NCBI RefSeq assembly: GCF_032854445.1
Contig: NC_088302.1
Span: forward strand, 14,691,338-14,755,337
Reading direction: 5' to 3'
From: Liolophura sinensis
Taxonomy: Eukaryota; Mollusca; Polyplacophora; Chitonida; Chitonidae
Length of the DNA stretch: 64,000 bases
The notes under the pieces were generated by a model. The model was not told the DNA's origin. It saw nothing but the letters and a program-made list of their open reading frames with translations, and ran no database searches. The position numbers and the translations under genes are program-made. Within the stretch, counting starts at the first letter, position 1. Each line of letters starts with the position of its first letter. Shown here piece by piece: positions 1 through 12,000 of the stretch.

Positions 1-168
1 TACTTGCCTTCGGTAAATTGTCTCAGTGAAGCAGCACTAGAGAAAAGAGCGATGGAAGTCCGTCTTGCAACAAGGAGGCACATTACATGCACTCTAAGGA
101 TTCCTTCGTCGTCATATGGCTGAAAAAGTGTTAAGTACGATGTTAAACCCCAAGCACTCACTCACTCC
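1..168 (+). mobile_element. SINE-B copy, cut by the window edge
   Basis: Begins at the window edge inside the body (TACTTGCCTTCGGTAAATTG) and ends AAACCCCAAGCACTCACTCA. Matches 9790-9953. Confidence 0.88.
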
Positions 169-280
169 TTATCTGAATTTTGACTCTGGATTGAATACCG
201 AAAGCCAGTTTGCCATGGCATTTTATCCCTCAAACACATACAAGCATATATGTAAATGCAAAATAAATCAAATATGTATA

Positions 281-440
281 CACTAAATGACCCATGATTT
301 GTTCCACTGAAGTACAGGTTTATAGGCAAATGAGGGTCATAAAATACTATTTTAACGTACACTCTTCCATCGAGATATGGTGCTCCCTTCCAAAAACCAC
401 TCAAGATAACGTTCTAAGATTGGTAGAACTTTCAGAATGT
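281..440. mobile_element. Repeat C copy, interrupted 3' by SINE-A
   Basis: CACTAAATGACCCATGATTT, TTTATAGGCAAATGAGG, CAAAAACCACTCAAGATAAC and GAACTTTCAGAATG. The SINE-A at 476 lies just beyond. Confidence 0.5.
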
Positions 441-475
441 TCCATACATCTACATGTATCAAGCTGTTGCAGTTA

Positions 476-698
476 TCTCAGTCGGTTAGGGCGCTAGCGC
501 AGCGTAATGACCGAGGAGCCTCTCACCAATGCGGTCGCTGTGAGTTCAAGTCCAGCTCATCCTGGTTTCCTCTGCGGTCGTAAGTGGGAAGGTCTGCCAG
601 CAACCTGCTGGTGGTCATGGGATTCCCCCAGGCTGTCGTATAAGTGAAATATTCTTGAGTACGGCGTAAAACACCAATCAGATAAATAAATAAATAAA
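476..698 (+). mobile_element. SINE-A copy with 11-bp target duplication
   Basis: tRNA-derived head (TCAGTCGGTTAGGGCGCTAG; B-box-like GAGTTCAAGTCC), body (GGTCTGCCAGCAACCTGC), tail TTGAGTACGGCGTAAAACAC then CAATCAGATAAATAAATAAA. Flanked by TGTTGCAGTTA at 465-475 and 699-709. Nearly full length. Confidence 0.92.
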
Positions 699-1985
699 TG
701 TTGCAGTTACATGTAACAGTGCCTTGAAGTTTCCTGTTGGTGGAACATTGTTTGTAATGATATACATGTATATGTGTACAGTTTATGATTGTGGCAATTG
801 TTCATCTACATGTACTTGTATACACAGCTTTTGCTGTACAATATTGCTGAAATACCGCCAGTTTGGCTGTAATTAAGTCATTCATTCATTCATTATAACT
901 GTACATGTTAAAGAAATGTTAAGTGACTGTGATTGTCTGGTGACCAACAAGTTATACCTGACACCGTGTCTTTATTTAATGGTGCTTACTGAGAAGAGTT
1001 TGCAAAGTGTATTGTTGTCACACTTCACAGAGTAAGACACTTCATGATAGACAATTGGAAAAGGCTGAGTTAGAGTGAAAGCAGCCAATCACTGTTTGCT
1101 CCCAAGAACAGTGGACTCTTGGATTGACCAGGCCTTGTGATAAGAATTCAACCAACAAGTGCCCGAGCATTTGAAACACATGCATCCAAATTCTAAAAGT
1201 ACACACAGTGATGAATTCTCTTGGTTTATGAAGTGTTATATGATAAACATCATTCAGATATATATACCTGTAGATACACTCTTTGTCAAGGAACACCCTA
1301 AAAGTCTGTTAAGTTCTTGTTGGCATTGGCAGGCTTACATTGAAGTTTACTTTGGTTTTCATTGTTGTGTTTATTTTGGATATGCATTTGTTTTTTGAGG
1401 CATTAGAGGATTAAGTCAAGACAAATAAGCCGAGAATCTGGGTTACTTGCCAGTTCCTGTCCTATCACACATGTAAGACTGTCAGGCCATGGAATGACAG
1501 ATCACTATTGAGCCTTCGACCTCCTGTAAAGATTGCCTTTTGTGGGAAAGTTTTGAAGTCACAGTTTGTATGTATATGCATGTATCCGCAGCGACTTTGA
1601 TGGGCTATTTTGACTGCATGAGTACACGTGATATATGTAAAGAGAGGGGCACACATAGATATAAATATGTGGTTATCAATTTAGTGTACATACAGTAGCT
1701 ATACAGTTAGAGCTTCCAAAGACGAAGCAAAAACTATGACATGTCTCAGATAGACTGTTAACAAACTGCACTGGTAAGTATACATTTGAAATCAGGGCAC
1801 ATATACAGAGAACATGCAGCTGTTATAATCTTATATCATGATGCCCAATGATGGTTTCGATGGTACATTTACAGTGAAAGTTATACAAATTTACTTCACC
1901 TGTCCTAGATACTTGGCTACATGTGTATGTATTTCCATGGCAGTGTTTGCAATCTTACCTGTAAATATTAACATCTACATGTATT

Positions 1986-2062
1986 CTCAACTGAAAGTTG
2001 CTCTTTCATATGTGGAAAGGGTGGGGAATTAGAGTATAGAAGATCTATTGATTGATTGATTT
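1986..2062 (+). repeat. Repeat D 3' fragment
   Basis: CTCAACTGAAAGTTGCTCTT through GGGTGGGGAATTAGAGTATA to GATTGATTGATT. Matches 6176-6256 with few differences. Confidence 0.75.
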
Positions 2063-3724
2063 TGTTTTGGTTTTGGTTTTACATGTATATGTACATCAAC
2101 TTACTTTCACTTTTTGCTCATTGCTGTTACATTTTTTTTATAAGTCGTCCACAGGGCTTTTGGGCCTTTATGGTAAAACACACAGAAACTTAAAGACAGC
2201 CAAGGTAAATTCTAAGCAAATAAAGAGAAAGTTTTGTTTTTCACTAGTTATTGGTTTATGAGGTACAGTTTGTGCTGTGATAGCAGTATAGATACACCTA
2301 AGTCTTTTCTAGATGAGGCACATTTTTTTTTCTGATTACATGTACATGTACTAAAACATGTAGGTGTCACTGGATTCATTTTGACATGTCTAATGTTCTA
2401 AGATCAGAAAATATCACTTTTATGTGAAAGTCCTAGTGTACATGTACATTTAGGACATTTTTAAAGCACAGTAGAGTGATCCCAGACTGTTGCCCTACTC
2501 CATGATCAGGACTCCTGTACTCTATTGTCATATGCTTGTAAACCACAAAATCATGTTTAATACCATAAAAATATGCACATTACTGTAAACTTTAGCTGTC
2601 ATGAAAATTTCAGGTAAGGGTTGTCACTCTTGACAGGCGTGAATGATTTTACCGGAGATTATAGGCCATCCAGGATGTCAGTTTCCTGTCCACTTCAGCC
2701 CACCTGTCCCATCACAGGCAAAGAACACCTGAACATGTACTTTTATAATTGGAGGAAATGGAGTTTTTCTGAGATTTTTGCTAACTGAACATTTCTGTTG
2801 CTAAGTTAATATCAATCACTACTCTTATGCCTAATGTGATCAGTATGAAAGATAACTGGCTGTGAAAATCATAAACTCATGAAGATCAAGCTGTTTTTCA
2901 CATGCACCACTGTCACTCTCAGTCCCAAGGGGTAAACTTTTTGCGTTATTAAATGTCTGTCTGTTACCCATTTTTGATTCGCTACAATTAACTGTCATTC
3001 ATGTAGATTATAAAATAAACATGATTGACTAAGAAAAGGGTTTTGTTCAAAAAAAAGAAAAATTACGAGGAGAGTGTGACAAAACCCTGAAGATAAAAAT
3101 GACGATATTTTGTGAATTGTATATGTACATATGATTGAATGATTGTTGTTTCATGCCTTTTTGACAGTGTTTCAGCTGTATCGCAGCAAAAGTGTACTTG
3201 TGTACATGTATGGCATGTTCATACATGTGCAAGTCCATTATTATGGAATAGCATGAATTCTTCATACATTCAAGTTAGTGTTTTAAAAGAATTGTAGCAT
3301 GTGATTGGATCATCTGTGCATGTTTTAACATTTTAAAGAATAATATCGTGCTACACTTCCTTAACGAAAACATGTTGGTACCATGTAAATTGTGTGACCA
3401 CTGCAGCTTGTTGAACAGCTACTGTACATATGTACTGCATGGTTTCCAGACACGGAAGGATTTTGTACAGTGTGTGTTGAATAAGACAACACACATACCT
3501 ATACAGGTATATGTGCACAGTGTACAAATCTCTGTGTGACCAGATCATATAGGAAGAGTAAATGAAGTGTGCAGGCTAGTATTACAGTGTATTAAAAAAA
3601 GTGAAGTAAGAGATACAATGTAGCTCTACTACATGTACCTATATATTTACAATACCTTTATAGGTAGTATGTATACTACAGCTGTCTGACTTTATAATCA
3701 TCTATATTATCAGTTGTATTCTTG

Positions 3725-3832
3725 TACATTGTAGATCAGTCTACAAATGGTACATTGTAGATCAGGCTACAAACAGTACATTGTAGGTCAGGCTACAAAC
3801 AGTACATTGTAGATCAGGCTACAAGTGCTTGT
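3725..3832. repeat. Tandem repeat: four 26-bp units
   Basis: Unit TACATTGTAGATCAGGCTAC followed by AAACAG. Each unit contains TGTAG...CTACA inverted arms, so each can form a small hairpin. It lies in the 5' flank of the FIP gene. Confidence 0.9.
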
Positions 3833-3999
3833 AATTGAAAGATGGAAGACCTCCCATCATGTGATAATGTGAAGAGTACCCTACGTCCAAGCTTGATCCT
3901 CATGCACACACTGCATGCACATGTGTGTGGATGATGTGAACTAATTAGATCCAAATAAAAGGATGAAGTCATTGTGAATGGAAAATTAAATTACAGTAT

Positions 4000-4190
4000 A
4001 CCCTAAATGACCTAAAATTTCACCCACAAAAGTACATCTTTAAAGGCACATACATGTAAATGTCACAGAATATTATTTTTGGTGCTGAAACTTGCAATTT
4101 TCCAGTAGAATATCATCATATGTTCCAAACAAACCTCAAAACACCTTTCTAAAATCAGTCGAACTCTCAGAATCAGGAAAATGGGCAAGT
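4000..4190. mobile_element. Repeat C copy
   Basis: CCCTAAATGACCTAAAATTT, CTTTAAAGGCACATACATG, GGTGCTGAAACTTGC, CAAACAAACCTCAAAACACC and CTCTCAGAATCAGG. The same order of blocks is seen, diverged, at 281-440. Confidence 0.6.
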
Positions 4191-4596
4191 ACATTTCTAT
4201 TTCTATTTTTTTCCATTTCTATTTTTTTTCTATTTCCTGTGTATTTATGCGGAATGAGATTTTAAATCATTTTTGTAATAGTTTCAAAGTATGTTTATTC
4301 AAAATATACATAGAGGTGCATGTATTTGTAATGTAAAAATTCATTATTGTATATTTAAATACCAGGTCATGCATGTATCGCAGTATATAAATGGGAATTA
4401 TCGATTTCTTTCCTCGTGTTGTTAACCTTATTCAGTTTTAGTCTGTAGCCATATCTGTTTTAAAATATTTTTTTTTTTTTTAGATATACGTTTAGTTTGT
4501 CTAACTAGAAATGTATCTCTATTAAACTACAGATGGATGACAGTGAAATGTGCTTTGCAGAGGCATGCATGAGAAGGGATGTCATATGGTTTAGTA

Positions 4597-4800
4597 TTAC
4601 TGTAATTCTTCGACCTTTTCGCATGTTTGCAAGGTGTTTATTCAAGTATATTCTGAAGGCATTATTCGGTGTAGAATCATAAAGTTCTACTTTTTGTGAA
4701 GTCCTGAAACTGGCCAATCCAATCAGTGTAGTTTGCCTCTAAAATCAAATTGCTGGTCTTTCACATGGGAAACAGTTGAGGAATTAAGTTACTGTATAAA
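4597..4800 (+). repeat. Repeat D copy (unclassified, about 230 bp)
   Basis: TGTAATTCTTCGACCTTTTC, GCATGTTTGCAAGGTGTTTA, GGCATTATTCGGTGTAGAAT, AGTGTAGTTTGCCTCTAAAA. Matches 6012 and 9357. No poly-A tail, no clear inverted termini. Confidence 0.75.
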
Positions 4801-5065
4801 AATCTCACCTCTAATATAGTATGTGGGATACATGTTCAGAATGTGAAAAAAGTACCACTGCTACAAAATGATTATTAAAACTCATCAAGATTATAATTGC
4901 TGCTTAAATATAAACACATCATAGTGTGACCTAGTACTCATATTCTGTGAAGAAGGCAACAAGAAACAATTTTTATTTAAATATGCATAAGTTTATTTTA
5001 TTGCCTGTTAATGTAATTACATGTACAACCCTAGTAGGAATTCGCTCTGTTCCTTCAAAGAATAC

Positions 5066-5234
5066 ACATACTGGCTTCCTCTCCAGCCATAAGCGGGAAG
5101 GTCTGTCAGCAACCTACAAATGGTCTTGGGTTTCCCCTGGGCTTTTCCCAGTTTCCCCCCACCATAATGCTGGCTGCCGTCATATAAGTGAAATATTCTT
5201 GAGTACGGCGTAAAACACCAATCAAATAAATAAA
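5066..5234 (+). mobile_element. SINE-A copy, 5'-truncated, with 11-bp target duplication
   Basis: Lacks the tRNA-like head; begins in the body at CATACTGGCTTCCTCTCCAG. Flanked by TCAAAGAATAC at 5055-5065 and 5235-5245, so the truncation happened at insertion. Confidence 0.92.
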
Positions 5235-6011
5235 TCAAAGAATACGTTTTTATAACTGAATCTATAATTCTCATGCCTGACAATTAGATTTTTAACATGT
5301 CTGAACTTTTGATACAATAGTGCAGTACTTGTACATGACTGCACAATTCCAATGTAGCTAGACTTTGATGTTGACATGAGCCACAGTGAGATGTTTGCAT
5401 TTAATAGAGGGTTTGCATATCCCACTTTGGCAGCCAAAATGTTGCCACCCCAGTTCATGTTAACTATCTTCTCCATTTGTTCTGCTAGTTTAATGATATG
5501 TTACATGAAGGCCTGGTGTTGTGAAGTGTGACCTCTCACCTCTGCTTCCATGCTTCTGCACGTACATATACACCTGTAGTACATTCCAGGTACCCATGCA
5601 GAATGAGGGATGAGTGATTGCATTTCATGCTCTTAAGAACATAGCCGGTATCAGATGCATATATGCATCACAATTAAAGGTTCATGCAGAACAGGTAAAA
5701 TATCAGTCATTCAACCTGTTGTGAAAGAGGATGGTTGATAAACGGTGAATACAGGTAGATTTAATCAGTGAGAAAAAAAGACATGCCGTGCGGACAGACT
5801 TGCTGATACATGTATAGAGGAGCGGAGGTCATAAAAAGTATACTGCATATTCTTGTTCATATATAGAAATACTGTCACATGTCTACATGTGTACTGTGGA
5901 TATACATGTATGTGTGTGAATGAAGCCTGAGGACATGTCTAAAGTAAGGATGCGTTCTTAAATGTATGGATGGATATTTAAGTTTGCTAAGTTATTTGAG
6001 AGAAACATATC

Positions 6012-6256
6012 ACTGTAATTTTCAACCTTTTCGCATGGTTGCGAGGTGTTTAATATTCAAGCACATTCATTAATACATTTATTATTCTGTGTAGACTTAA
6101 AACTGTGCTTTTTGTGTTGGCCATTCCAACCAGTGTAGTTTTGTCTCTAAAATCAAATTGAAAATGTGCATAAATTGCACTGAAAGTTGCTCTTTCATAT
6201 GCGGAAAGGGTGGGGAATTAGAGTATAGAGTAAGATCTATTGATTGATTGATTTTA
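6012..6256 (+). repeat. Repeat D copy
   Basis: TGTAATTTTCAACCTTTTCG through CCAACCAGTGTAGTTTTGTC to GAAAGTTGCTCTTTCATATG and AAAGGGTGGGGAATTAGAGT. The last 80 bases are almost identical to 1986-2062. Confidence 0.75.
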
Positions 6257-6663
6257 TGTTCACCAATATGCCATATTTATCATACTCAGGCATAGTAATG
6301 TAGCACAATATTGGTGAGAATGAAGTTCCACAGAGTTACTTGCCATATCCCAACTAGTTATAAATTAATATTGATGACAGTTACATGTAAATGTGAATGG
6401 TAAAGCACACAGATGCCAAACTGTCTTTTTAAGCAAATGCAAACAAAATGTGTATGATCCATACATGCTACTGTGTGAACACTACTGTAATAGGCATATA
6501 TGCTGGAGGAACTGTGTGGAGCAGATAAAGTCACATGAGTGAGAGCTCAAGTCTCAGCATTTACTGAAGAATCAGTTGTTTCCTGTCTCTGTTCCATGTA
6601 TATATTTGCAACTGTACGTGTAGTAGAAAGTTAAAAGAAAAACTTCAGTGTTTATGCTGTTGT

Positions 6664-6888
6664 GGGGGCCTCTGTGGTTCAGTTGGTTAGCCCACTAGGG
6701 CAGCGAATTCTGAGTTCAAATCCAGCTCATGCTGACTTCTTCTCCGGCCGTATGTGGGAAGGGCTTCCAGCAACCTGCAGATGGCCATGGGTTTCCCCGG
6801 GTTTCCTCCCACCATAATGGTCGTTGCAGTCGTATAAGTGAAATATTCTTGTGTACGGGGTAACACACCAATCAAATAAGTAAATTTA
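6664..6888 (+). mobile_element. SINE-A copy with tRNA-like head and an internal deletion
   Basis: Starts GGGGCCTCTGTGGTTCAGTT (A-box-like TGGTTCAGTTGG), then TTCTGAGTTCAAATCCAGCT, and ends in the usual tail. The segment between the two boxes is shorter than in the copy at 33076. No clear target duplication. Confidence 0.9.
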
Positions 6889-7026
6889 GTGATGTGAATC
6901 AGTATGCCATCTGGTGTATTCAACACCAGTGAGGCAGCACTGTTAGTATGTTAGCATTCCTGCCAGACTGCTATTAGCTGACAGCTTAGTTGTACATGAC
7001 TACAGTTGTAATTATATTGAAAGTGA

Positions 7027-7148
7027 CGATGGACGTGAGTTTCCCCTACGACTGCCTAGTTTACCCCCCCATAAAACCGTATGGCTGCCGTCATAGAAGT
7101 GGAACTTTCTTGAGTATGGCGTAAACCACCAATCAAATAAATAAATGC
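7027..7148 (+). mobile_element. SINE-A copy, strongly 5'-truncated, with 11-bp target duplication
   Basis: Only the last 120 bases, from GTGAGTTTCCCC to the AATAAATAAATG tail. Flanked by ATTGAAAGTGA at 7016-7026 and 7149-7159. Confidence 0.9.
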
Positions 7149-9040
7149 ATTGAAAGTGATGTAAAAACAACAAGCAAACCACTAAATTAAAAGAGCATGC
7201 AGAAGAGACGAATAAATTGCTGTTTGCTATGAAAGTAAACTGTTATACTGTAAGTATATACGTATGTATGTGTTCATGGATGTGTCCTGTTACCTGAAAG
7301 CTGGCATCAAATGAAGCCTTAAAGCCTCATTACCATATTATAATACTATTAATCAAAGAGGTGTGATTAATTGGGTGTTGAGACAAACACACCTTATAAT
7401 GTAAATGACATACATGTAGGCGTAATGAAATGCCCAGGTAAACACTAAGGGCATTTAAGACATTGAAAAGATATCTATGCTTTATAACTTTATTATTAAC
7501 TTAAGTAAGCACTCATGTAGGTAGTCATGCCCAGGTGATTGTATAACCTAGATATATTTTGTGTCTGTTTTCACAGGCATATTTTCTGTGTGGAGCCATA
7601 CCTACATTGTACATTTACATGTAGGTCACCATTTCAAACATGCTCCTGGGTGAACGCATGGAGAGGATCAGCTGATTTGGGGATTTTCTTAAAGAACAGT
7701 AGGAAAAAACACTTGCCTTGTCAGCTGAGCTCAGGAGAGAAAGCCCATTGCGTACAAATCTTACCTCAGGGGACTTACACACATTGCAGGTAGGCTTTAC
7801 AGTATAAGACATGTATTTAAATACTGTAAATCTTCAACATTTTCAACCACTAAAGGCACAGTTTTCAGTGGAATTTATGCATACTGTTATTATCAAAATG
7901 ATGCTAAGAATGATTTGTTTGTGTCGTTAAAGATGCAAGCTTCATAAAACTGTTTTTTCTACACTCCATAGTTCTCCCAGAATGTTTCAAAATTTTGGTT
8001 GCAGAGGTGTTTGAAAATGTTCAGGATATTAGGGTATCTACAGCAAAGGAACCTACATATACGGTGCTAGTAACAAGATCACAGAATTTCTGTCCCTGGC
8101 CCAAGGATTTTAGAAAGGACAAAAGACTGGCTGTAACAGCCTGTCAATTCTTGTCACCATAGTCTTATGCTCTCGATACACTGATCATTTTATCAGATTG
8201 TGAACAGTGTTCTGTTGAGATTTTAGTTCTGACCTGCTGCATGTGGGTAAAGTTTGATGATGATCCTAGCAGTGGTGGAGTGATTTGTAACATTGAATTC
8301 TTGTTATCAAAGTGGCAGGGATGCTGATGTGGCTATTTGTGCTACACTTCTTTAATGTATCATTATTGTTTTTTGATTGGTTAACAGACAACAATACAGC
8401 CTAATTCTTTTGAAAAGGGCATGTTTAAGGGCCTTAAGGGCTTGGGATGTCTGATTGACATAAGAAATTGCTACTTTCCAGAAAAGAATACTTTTTTGGC
8501 ATATGTACATTGTACATGCATGAAGTTTTGTAAAATTTTTTTTACTTTTTTTATTTTTTTTTTACAATAAGATTTTGTTATGCAGGAGGAAAATGTATAC
8601 ACATGTATTATTCGAAATCTCGCTCTACTCATGTTTCAGGAACTCAGATAATTAATTCCAACCATTTGACTTAAACTGATAACACAAAATTTCTGTACCA
8701 AGTCCAGTGGTTTCTTGTACTATAATTAATTGAAAATATAAAGATCATGGGCATGTGTCAGCATTAAAGCATTAACCCCATTACTCCACTATGTGTTGGT
8801 GAGTATTAATGGTTGCCAACATACAGTAAAATTTATTTATCATTGAATTCAATGAGTTCTAGATAATTCCAACAATTGATGTGACCAAATCCAGGAATGA
8901 TTTACATTTTAGTTCCAACGGCTGACCAGACATTGAGTGTTACACTGAAGAGAGGCTTGTGGGCCGTACAAAGATGGCTGATTCAGCAGGTCATATGATT
9001 GGTCACCATTGACCCTTGACCCCTGGCCTGTTACAACGAG

Positions 9041-9089
9041 ATGACCTCCAAAGAGGTGACCATGGAACCAGAGGAGGTCTCAGTCATAG
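9041..9089 (+). CDS. FIP exon 1: start codon and first C2 strand
   Basis: Encodes 16 residues plus one base of codon 17 (MTSKEVTMEPEEVSVI, then V across the junction). An in-frame TGA at 9017-9019 makes the ATG at 9041 the first possible start; a second in-frame ATG at 9062 is less likely. The donor is ATAG|GTGAGT. The join to the exon at 17678 restores a C2 first strand, EEVSVIVHGARGLKGR, which matches the V.V..A.GL pattern at the start of class I FIP C2 domains. The 8.6 kb intron that follows means this link rests on phase and motif fit, not on proximity. Confidence 0.75.
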
Positions 9090-12000
9090 GTGAGTCGAGT
9101 CCTTAATAAAAACAAGGCATAGTTTCTGGAAACTTTTGACTTTTTTAGAAAGTATGCTTTGTATTTCATGTTCAATGTCTTATTGTGTTGTAACATACCA
9201 GGTATGGCTGACTGACCTAGATTGCTGTAAATTTTCTTCCTGGATTCTTGGGGCTTTGCATGCAGACAATAAGTGGTAATCTGTGCTGTCTTGTTCGCTG
9301 GAGACAAACAGAAACGCATGTTAAAAATGTTTGCCTGTACATATACATGTACGTATGCTGTAATTTTTCAACCTTTTCACATGTTCACAAGACGATTTTT
9401 CAGGCATATTCAAAGAGCATTATTCAGTGTAGAATGATGAACAACCACTTGGTGTGAAGCCCTGAAATTGTCCAACCCAACCAATGTAGTTCTGTTTCCA
9501 AAATCAAATGAAGTAGGTGCATAAGTGGAACTGAAAGTTGCTCTTTTCAGATGCTGAATGGTTGAGCAATTAGGGTACAGTGTAACTTGCCAAATGTCAA
9601 GTCAAATGCTTATTTTACTCTGGGCGCTCCATTTTCCTCTACCTATAATAATGGCCGCCATCTCATATAAGTGAAAAGTACCGGGGTACCGGCCCCGATA
9701 GCACAGCTGGTAGAGCGTCCGCTTCGGGAGGCGGTAGATCCATTGTCAGTCTGGTTGACTCGTATCAGTATAATGGCTCGGGTGAGGCGGATTTCTTGCC
9801 TTCGGTAAGGTCTCAGTGAAGCAGCACTAGATACAAGAGGAGGAGAAATCCGTTCTGCAACAAGAAGGCACATTTCATGCACTAAGGATTCCTTTATCAA
9901 CATATGACTGAAAAATTGTGAAGAACAACGTTAAGCACTCATTCACTCGCTCACTCTTGAGTATGGACTTAAACAACAATCAGATAAATAAATAAAAGTG
10001 GCAGTTTTGGTACTTCCTCTCTTGGTGTTCATACATATGATGATAAGCCAAACACTCGTGGGCTTGGTGTCAGCACCCTGCTTGTGTTTCAGCATGGTGG
10101 TCTGATAATGAACAATTCAAGTGTTCCACAGACCAGCTTCTAAGTAAATTGAGCAAAGAAATGATCAGTATGGCATGTAACCCAAAGCTAATGTACGTGT
10201 ATAAGCAAACAAACTTAAATGTCTGTTTTCGTATTTGGGGTAGCGAACTTTTGCTCATCTGGAGAAAATTTTGTATTCTGATTTTAATGGTGGCATGTTA
10301 CCTGTATATATGCACATTTAACCCTGAACTAGTATGCAAATTGAGACATCCATGACTTTTGGCATTAAGCACGTGTCACTGCCATGAAACCCATGCCTGT
10401 CCAGGGGGAATTCTAGCATTCTGCTTGTAATGCAGGTAAGGTCACGTATGTTATACAGGTAAACCTATATCATTGTATTAGTGCATAGAGATATGCTGAT
10501 AAGTAAATACCTGCACACTAAAACCTCCAGCAGGTAAAGAGATGCACTCAAGCTGAACCCTCAGGTCTGATGATATCAGCGCCTTTTTTCTTCCAAGTTG
10601 TTGTAGAAAATTGAAATTTGATGTCAGAAGTAAATAAAACCGTGTACCGACAGCTTTGCAGAATTAGATTGTATTGTCAGACTACTCCATATTGATTTAC
10701 AAAGGAGAAAGAACACTTTCTAATATCTTTTTAGATATTGAGAAATAAGGTTGTCAGTTCAATTTTGCCTTATTTGTTAACCGTATATGACAGGCATTTA
10801 AACTACGAGTTTTGAGTGTTATAAAGCGTACTTGTACATGCATGAAAGACAATGGCTCCTTGCAGAAAAAATTGTTTGTAGCCACAGTTTGATTGAAAAG
10901 TAAGATGTATTATATGTACATGCCTTGGAGTAAAATAAAGTAATTTCACACAAGTTACAGAAAAAGTTATTTAACTACGGTGAATGACCTGAAATTTCTT
11001 CCATAACTAAATTGTACATTTTGCATAATTCTGAGAGGGCAGTTAATCCTAGAAAGGTATTTTTAATGGTGGGGGGGGGGATGGGGTGGCGTCGGAAGGC
11101 ATACACTGAGGAAGATATCTTGCCTGAAAAATGTACTGTAAGTTTCAGCACCAAAGGTAATATTTTATTTGCACTTTTGGGGGCAAACTAGGTCATTTAA
11201 CATAAATAACAGGTTAGCGGAAGGTGTTCATGACGTCTGTTTTACGTCCATTTCTCTAACATACATGTAGAGTCAGCCCTGTACCTACATGTACTTATTT
11301 AAAATACCGTGCATTTGCCTTTAAGACCTGTCTGTTCTCAATAAGTGTGTATATCATTAATACATGTCATTCAGCTGGAGCCACAGGTGCATATGTTTTA
11401 CATGTATGTGTGTGCATGTGGCCAATTTGTCAGCATGAACAATTTCTTAGGTGCAGTCAGCTAGGTCACACAAACTCTGTGGAGTATGGGTGTCAGTTTT
11501 ATACTGATATACTATAACATGTCCACTGTGTTGTCAGTTGCTTTCGGGGTAGTAGTTGTCTCCAGGGTAACTTTGCAGTTGGCTGACTAGTACCTTTTAT
11601 AATTGGCATGAGTTTTTGTCTCTTGCATTTATAAAGCTTTTTTTTTTGTATTTTCTGATTTTTTCTTTTTTTCTTTTAGCCATAGGGAAAGAAAAAGGGA
11701 ACAAAAAAAAAATGAAGTAGAAACTGACACATATCCATGTATAATAATATTGTTACACATGGGCTGAAACAAACAAATGATTTGCGTGTAGAGAATTTAT
11801 ATTAGTCCTAATAGATAAACCAAAGTTTGAATAAATTTTAAAAGCACCTATCCATTGAATTATTTTTAAAGTAACATGCAAACTTACAGCAAATTTGAAA
11901 CCTTGGATAAATTTGTGTTCTTATTAAATAGACAATGCGGACGCTGTGAGTTCAAGTCCAGCTCATGCTGGCTTCCTTTCTGGCCGCACGTGAGAAAGTC

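Larger units (their letters stand above)
169..9040. other. 5' flank of the FIP gene: repeats, no recognised gene
   Basis: Apart from the SINE, repeat C, repeat D and tandem-repeat copies listed, the sequence is AT-rich with many TACATGTA palindromes. No open frame resembles a known protein. A promoter and any non-coding first exon of the FIP gene should be here, but I see no convincing TATA or initiator site. Confidence 0.6.

Noticed and set aside
3715-3832. CRISPR-like spacing of short repeats
   Set aside because: Units are contiguous with no unique spacers, and the genome is animal.
5017-5283. Open frames across SINE copies with ...[15 protein letters not shown]... or ...[14 protein letters not shown]... 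peptides
   Set aside because: The same peptides recur at every antisense-read SINE-A; they are repeat translations, not genes.
9699-9742. Possible tRNA gene (perfect A box)
   Set aside because: B box is degenerate, no cloverleaf closes, and the sequence continues into a repeated SINE body.
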